Positions 5,577-9,107 of a stretch of 9,107 nt of DNA are shown here, piece by piece. The notes under the pieces are model-generated. The model had not been told where the DNA came from, searched no databases, and saw only the letters and a list, made by a program, of their open reading frames with translations. The translations under genes and the position numbers were made by a program. Every line of letters starts with the position of its first letter. Within the stretch, counting starts at the first letter, position 1. The stretch comes from Streptomyces roseochromogenus subsp. oscitans DS 12.976 (lineage in GTDB: Bacteria > Actinomycetota > Actinomycetes > Streptomycetales > Streptomycetaceae), in the NCBI RefSeq assembly GCF_000497445.1, contig NZ_CM002285.1, forward strand, positions 846,643 through 855,749, read 5' to 3'.

Positions 5577-5602
5577 GCTCAACTCTGTACGAGGTGTTGA
5601 GC
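5577..5602. promoter_or_regulatory. perfect inverted repeat upstream of the PL8 lyase (putative operator)
   Basis: GCTCAAC (5577-5583) and GTTGAGC (5596-5602) are perfect inverse copies separated by 12 bp, a centre-to-centre distance of 19 bp. The right arm contains TTGAGC (5597-5602), which could be a -35 box paired with TAGAAA (5621-5626) at 18 nt. If so, a bound protein would block RNA polymerase. That promoter would start transcription near 5633, almost at the ATG (leaderless). It would then exclude use of the AGAAAG site that overlaps the -10 box, so promoter and ribosome binding site cannot both be right. The arm heptamer also occurs upstream of the rpiR-type gene (2027-2033). Confidence 0.5.
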
Positions 5603-5634
5603 GTGTGAGAAAGCGCGTGCTAGAAAGCGCCGTC

Positions 5635-8052
5635 ATGACGACTCCTTGGTCACGCCGTGGCTTTCTGACCGTCTGTTCGGGAACCGCTGTCGCCCTGGGC
5701 CTCGGCACCCGGGCGTTCGCGGCGCCGGACGAGTTCGCGACGCTCCGCGCGAGATGGCGCACCTTGATCCTCGGCGACGGATTCAGCCCCACCGCCGAAC
5801 CGTTCAAGAGCCGGCTCGCCGACCTGGGCACGACGGCGAGCCAGTACCGGGCGACGATGGCCCCCGCCGCCGGCTCCCTGTGGCCCGGCCTGGTCTATGC
5901 CGACCCGGATCCGGACACCGACCAGGAGTCGTTCGGTTACTCGGCCAACATGAACACCAGCTACACCCGGCTGAGCACGCTCGCGCAGGCCTACTGCCAG
6001 CCGGGCACCGGCCTGACCGGCGACGCGGGCCTGCGGGACGCGATCGTCACGGGCCTGGACCATCTGCACGACGACGTCTACAACGCGAGCCAGGCCCGCT
6101 ACGGCAACTGGTACAACTGGCAGATCGGCGCCCCGCAGGCGCTGCTGGACCTCTGCGTGCTGATGTACGACGCGCTGTCCGCCACACGGATCGCCGGCTA
6201 TCTCGCCGCCGTCGACCACTTCGTGCCCGACTCGGCGGTCGGGAGTTACACCGGTACGAGCACGGGCGCGAACCGGGTCGATCTGTGCCGGGTGCTGGCG
6301 CTGCGCGGTGTGGTCGGGGCGAGCGCGGCCAAGGTGGCGCTGGCCCGCGACGCCCTCTCCCTCGTGTTCCCGTACGTCACCTCGGGCGACGGTCTGTACG
6401 CCGACGGTTCGTTCATCCAGCACACCACGGTGCCGTACACCGGCTCCTACGGTTCGGTCATGCTGGGCGGGCTGGGGTTGCTGTTCGCGCTGCTGGCAGG
6501 CTCCAGTTGGGAGGTGACGGACCCGAACCGGCAGATCGTGTTCGACGCGGTGGAGCACACCTGGGCGCCGTTCCTCTACAACGGCCTGGTGATGGACGGC
6601 GTGGCGGGCCGCGCGATCAGCCGGGGGCTCACGGCGTCGGACCCGAAACAGATCCAGCAGGACGACCATCTGCGCGGCCATCCGATCCTCGCCTCGATCG
6701 TGCTGCTCGGGCAGGGCGCGAGCGCGGCCGAGAACGCGCGCTGGCGCGCTCTGGTGAAGGGCTGGATGCAGCGCGACTACTACAGCCCGCCGCTCGCCGA
6801 CCCGGTGCTGGGCCTGCCGCATCTGGCCCGGCTCAAGAGAGTTCAGGACGACGGGTCGGTGACGGCGGTCGCCGAGCCGACCGGGCACCGGCTGTTCCCG
6901 TCGATGGAGCGGGCCACGCACCGCAGGCCCGGCTGGGCGGCCGCGCTGAGCATGGCCGACAGACGGATCACGTACTACGAGACCGGCAACGGCGAGAACC
7001 TGCGCGGCTGGCACACCGGTTCCGGGATGCTCTACTGGTGGGGCGGCACCTTCGCCAACGGCCAGTACAGCGACGCGTTCTGGCCCACCGTCGACCCCTG
7101 CCGGCTGCCCGGCACGACCGTCTCGCGCAAGGCGCTGGCTGACGCGGCCGGCGGCGACTGGGGCGCCTCGAAACCGGACGTGAACTGGGTGGGCGGTGCG
7201 ACGGACGGACAGCGGGCCGCGGTCGGGCAGTATCTGAAGGGCCTGCAGTCGACGCTCGTGGCGAAGAAGTCGTGGTTCTTCCTGGACGACACGGTCGTCT
7301 GTCTCGGCGCGGGCATCACCTGCGCGGACGGGACGGCCGTGGAGACGACGGTCGACAACCGCAACCTCGGCCCCGCCGGCGGCGCCCCCTTCACCGTGGA
7401 CGGGACGGTCCAGCCCGCCTCCTACCCCTGGTCGGCGACGCTCACCGGGGCGAAGTGGGCGCACATCGGCGGCCACGGCGGCTATGTCTTTCCCAGCGGG
7501 GCGACGGTGCGCGCCCTGCGCGACGCCCGCGACGGCAGCTGGAGCACGATCAACAAGAGCGGCTCGACCACCGTACTGAACCGCAAGTACCTGACGATGT
7601 ACGTCGACCACGGCACCGACCCGGTGAACGCCTCGTACGCCTATCTCCTGCTGCCGGGAGCCACCGCGGCCGCGACGCGGGCGCGGGCAGCGGACCCGGA
7701 CTGGCTGACCGTGCTCGCCAACACCGACAGCCGGCAGGGCGTCCTCGTTCGCTCGCTCGGCTTCACCGGGGTGAACTTCTGGTTCGGCGGAACGGTCGGA
7801 ACGCTCACCGCGAGCGATCCGTGCTCCGTCATGATCAGCGAGAGCGAGGACGGGACCGCCGTGATCGCGGTGAGCGATCCGATGCGGATGCGCACGAGCC
7901 TCACCCTGACCTGGCGGCGGGCGGTCGCCGCGGTGACGTCCGCGCCGGGCACTCTCGCCTCGGCAGCCACCGGCTCCACGCTGACGCTGTCCTTCGGCGA
8001 TCTGACGGGCACAGCGGGGGCGGCTCAGCGGGTCACCGTCAGGCTGGGCTGA
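5635..8052 (+). CDS. Tat-secreted polysaccharide lyase family 8 (hyaluronate/chondroitin/xanthan lyase type)
   Basis: The 805-residue secreted enzyme should cleave an acidic polysaccharide by beta-elimination. The N-terminus has a Tat signal (SRRGFL at 6-11, hydrophobic core, AFA-A cleavage after about residue 29). The alpha/alpha-toroid domain (about 35-380) carries the PL8 signatures: aromatic-patch region NWYNWQIG (158-165), TGANRVDLC with N213, and FIQHTTVPYTGSYG with H263 and Y272. GRAISR has R326 and R330. By spacing, these match the Asn/His/Tyr catalytic trio and the two active-site Arg of pneumococcal hyaluronate lyase, so the enzyme looks intact. Beta-sandwich domains follow (GENLRGWHTGSG, YWWGG, then a C-terminal beta region). 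Substrate choice within PL8 cannot be decided here. ATG 5635 has AGAAAG 7 nt upstream, and a longer in-frame extension would run across the divergent gene. The last 14 bp overlap the convergent ATP-grasp gene. Confidence 0.92.
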   Translation: MTTPWSRRGFLTVCSGTAVALGLGTRAFAAPDEFATLRARWRTLILGDGFSPTAEPFKSRLADLGTTASQYRATMAPAAGSLWPGLVYADPDPDTDQESFGYSANMNTSYTRLSTLAQAYCQPGTGLTGDAGLRDAIVTGLDHLHDDVYNASQARYGNWYNWQIGAPQALLDLCVLMYDALSATRIAGYLAAVDHFVPDSAVGSYTGTSTGANRVDLCRVLALRGVVGASAAKVALARDALSLVFPYVTSGDGLYADGSFIQHTTVPYTGSYGSVMLGGLGLLFALLAGSSWEVTDPNRQIVFDAVEHTWAPFLYNGLVMDGVAGRAISRGLTASDPKQIQQDDHLRGHPILASIVLLGQGASAAENARWRALVKGWMQRDYYSPPLADPVLGLPHLARLKRVQDDGSVTAVAEPTGHRLFPSMERATHRRPGWAAALSMADRRITYYETGNGENLRGWHTGSGMLYWWGGTFANGQYSDAFWPTVDPCRLPGTTVSRKALADAAGGDWGASKPDVNWVGGATDGQRAAVGQYLKGLQSTLVAKKSWFFLDDTVVCLGAGITCADGTAVETTVDNRNLGPAGGAPFTVDGTVQPASYPWSATLTGAKWAHIGGHGGYVFPSGATVRALRDARDGSWSTINKSGSTTVLNRKYLTMYVDHGTDPVNASYAYLLLPGATAAATRARAADPDWLTVLANTDSRQGVLVRSLGFTGVNFWFGGTVGTLTASDPCSVMISESEDGTAVIAVSDPMRMRTSLTLTWRRAVAAVTSAPGTLASAATGSTLTLSFGDLTGTAGAAQRVTVRLG

Positions 8053-8881
8053 GCGCTCCGTGCACAAACCGGCTCAGGGACGCCGTGAACGCGGCGACGA
8101 AGGCGTCCCTGGCCTGTTCCGGCAGGGCTTCGAGGGACAAGTAGGGGTTCAGGTCCTCCAGTTCGACCAGCAGGAGGTCGCCGTCGCGAGTGCGGCAGGC
8201 GTCGACGCGCTGGATGCCGTGGCCGAGGTCGTTCCAGTCGATGAACCGCCGGGCGAACTCCAGGTCGCCGGCGGTGGCCGCATAGGGCCGCAGTTCCCAG
8301 CGGCGCTCCGGATCGGGGGCGTACAGCGCGTACCGGAAGTCGTCGTCGACGAAATAGAAGGACACCTCGTGGACGAAGTCGACGCAGGGCTGGATCAGCA
8401 CCTGGCCCGCGGCGAGCGCGGCGACCTGCCCGGCGGGGACGATACGCAGGCCGAGGGAGTCCGCGCCGAGCATCGGCTTGACCACGTACCGCTCGGCCGC
8501 CGGAAGCAGGCGCAGTTCCTCGGCGCGGCCGACGGTCGGGATGACGGGGAAGCCCGCGGCGCTCAGGTCGAGCAGGTACTGTTTGCCCGCCATGTCCGCC
8601 TTGCCGGTGAGCGGGTTGTAGACACGGGCGCCGGTCGCGAGCGCACGCGCGCGGAAGGAGTCGTACGCCTGCTGGTGGCCGAGAACGGGACCGCTGTTGC
8701 GGACGACCACGGCGTCGAAGCCGTCCATCAGCGCCGCGGCGTCCAGCGGATGACACAGAGCGAGGTCGAAGCGGGCGCGCAGCCGGGAGGTGAGGAAGAT
8801 GTCCTCGTCGCAGTAGCGGCGCCCGCGGGCCTCGTACGCCAGATCGGTGACGTAGAGCAGACGGGGACGGGCGGCGGGCAT
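8039..8881 (-). CDS. ATP-grasp ligase-like protein, substrate unknown
   Basis: The 280-residue cytoplasmic protein looks like a glutathione-synthetase/RimK-type ATP-grasp enzyme, which joins a carboxylate to an amine or thiol through an acyl-phosphate. An N-terminal pre-ATP-grasp part (about 1-90: RLLYVTDLAYEARGRRYCDED, DAVVVRNSGP) leads into the ATP-grasp domain. Likely nucleotide and metal ligands are K100 in AGKQYLL, K135 in YVVKPMLGADSLGLR, E172 in HEVSFYF, and E240 with N245 in VELEDLNPYLSLE. The set seems complete. ATG 8881 has GAGGAG (8889-8894) 7 nt upstream. It converges on the PL8 gene with a 14-bp overlap of coding ends. No biosynthetic partner is in view. It could modify an amino acid, a peptide or a small metabolite, and I do not assign a product. 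Confidence 0.75.
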   Translation of the reverse strand: MPAARPRLLYVTDLAYEARGRRYCDEDIFLTSRLRARFDLALCHPLDAAALMDGFDAVVVRNSGPVLGHQQAYDSFRARALATGARVYNPLTGKADMAGKQYLLDLSAAGFPVIPTVGRAEELRLLPAAERYVVKPMLGADSLGLRIVPAGQVAALAAGQVLIQPCVDFVHEVSFYFVDDDFRYALYAPDPERRWELRPYAATAGDLEFARRFIDWNDLGHGIQRVDACRTRDGDLLLVELEDLNPYLSLEALPEQARDAFVAAFTASLSRFVHGALSPA

Positions 8882-8995
8882 GCGGGATCTCCTCGGGAGG
8901 CGCGGCCGGGTCGGCGGCGGGGTGCAGAAAGGTTACGTCGAGGGGTGACCGCTCCTCTCCCCGGCCCGGCTCCTCGCATCGTGCGCGCGGCATCC

Positions 8996-9107
8996 TCACA
9001 GCCCCGCCGCCCACAACTCCCGATGCCCAGGCCTTCGAGACCCCGGCACTCCGTACGCCCGAGCGCTGCCTCGATCGGCCTGTACGACGGCACGGCGAGC
9101 ACCCGGC
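8996..9107 (-). CDS. possible C-terminus of another minus-strand gene, frame-split (partial)
   Basis: Two minus-strand frames look coding in turn. From the edge inward, one frame (bases 9106 to about 9023) reads RVLAVPSYRPIEAALGR and on to EGLGI, with about 86% GC at third positions. It has no stop before running deep into the ATP-grasp gene. The neighbouring frame then gives RELWAAGL and a TGA at 8996-8998, with all final codons ending in G. Joining the two would need one extra base near 9022. I do not recognise the family. It may be a frameshifted gene end, a sequencing error, or chance. It would sit 114 bp upstream of the ATP-grasp gene in the same direction. Confidence 0.25.
   Translation of the reverse strand, partial: PGARRAVVQADRGSARAYGVPGSRRPGHRELWAAGL

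Noticed and set aside
5131..5634. Upstream in-frame extension of the lyase frame
   Set aside because: It crosses the divergent peptidoglycan-binding gene and its promoter. The Tat signal peptide and ribosome binding site place the start at 5635.
5650..8067. 805-codon open frame antisense to the PL8 gene
   Set aside because: It is a shadow of the high third-position GC of the lyase. The product is Arg/Gly/Ala/His-rich with no domain, while the + strand frame has full PL8 motifs.
8025..9014. 329-codon minus frame overlapping the ATP-grasp gene
   Set aside because: Its phase differs from the gene with the ATP-grasp motifs and GAGGAG start. The product is Arg/Pro-rich.

Overview
The window is GC-rich DNA (roughly 70% GC by eye). 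Its genes show strong third-position GC, GTG as well as ATG starts, GGAGG- or AGAAAG-type ribosome binding sites, GC-rich hairpins without U-tracts, and a Tat-exported enzyme. This points to a Streptomyces or a close relative. Gene density is ordinary chromosomal. I see no tRNA or rRNA gene, transposase, phage gene or CRISPR array.

Layout from left to right. The 3' end of an unrecognised + strand gene (1-123) is followed by a large GT39-type membrane glycosyltransferase (216-2018). Next come a MurR/RpiR-family sugar-phosphate-responsive regulator (2097-3014) and a 450-bp gene-poor stretch (3015-3468). That stretch holds an AT-rich island and a perfect 12-bp-stem hairpin. A small soluble helical protein of unknown function follows (3469-3843). 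A minus-strand run then converges on it: a single-pass anchor with a peptidoglycan-binding domain (4801-5439), a flavin-reductase-like protein (4116-4700) and a 33-residue membrane microprotein (3884-3985). Divergent from this run is the most recognisable gene of the window, a Tat-secreted polysaccharide lyase family 8 enzyme of the hyaluronate/chondroitin/xanthan lyase type (5635-8052). It has the whole catalytic set. Its 3' end overlaps, tail to tail, a minus-strand ATP-grasp ligase of unknown substrate (8039-8881). The right edge may hold the C-terminus of another minus-strand gene, read in two frames.

How the genes may work together. The lyase would break down an acidic polysaccharide outside the cell. 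RpiR regulators usually sense phosphorylated sugars inside it. A perfect inverted repeat (7-bp arms, 12-bp spacer) lies upstream of the lyase, and one arm covers a possible -35 box. The same heptamer occurs upstream of the rpiR-type gene. A regulator-lyase circuit is therefore a reasonable but unproven inference. The other genes look like cell-envelope or housekeeping accessory functions, with no obvious shared pathway.

I did not find a convincing new multi-gene system. The points most worth checking are the putative operator pair, the long leader or small-RNA candidate at 3105-3417, the repeat insertion in the glycosyltransferase, the 33-residue microprotein, and the frame-split right edge.
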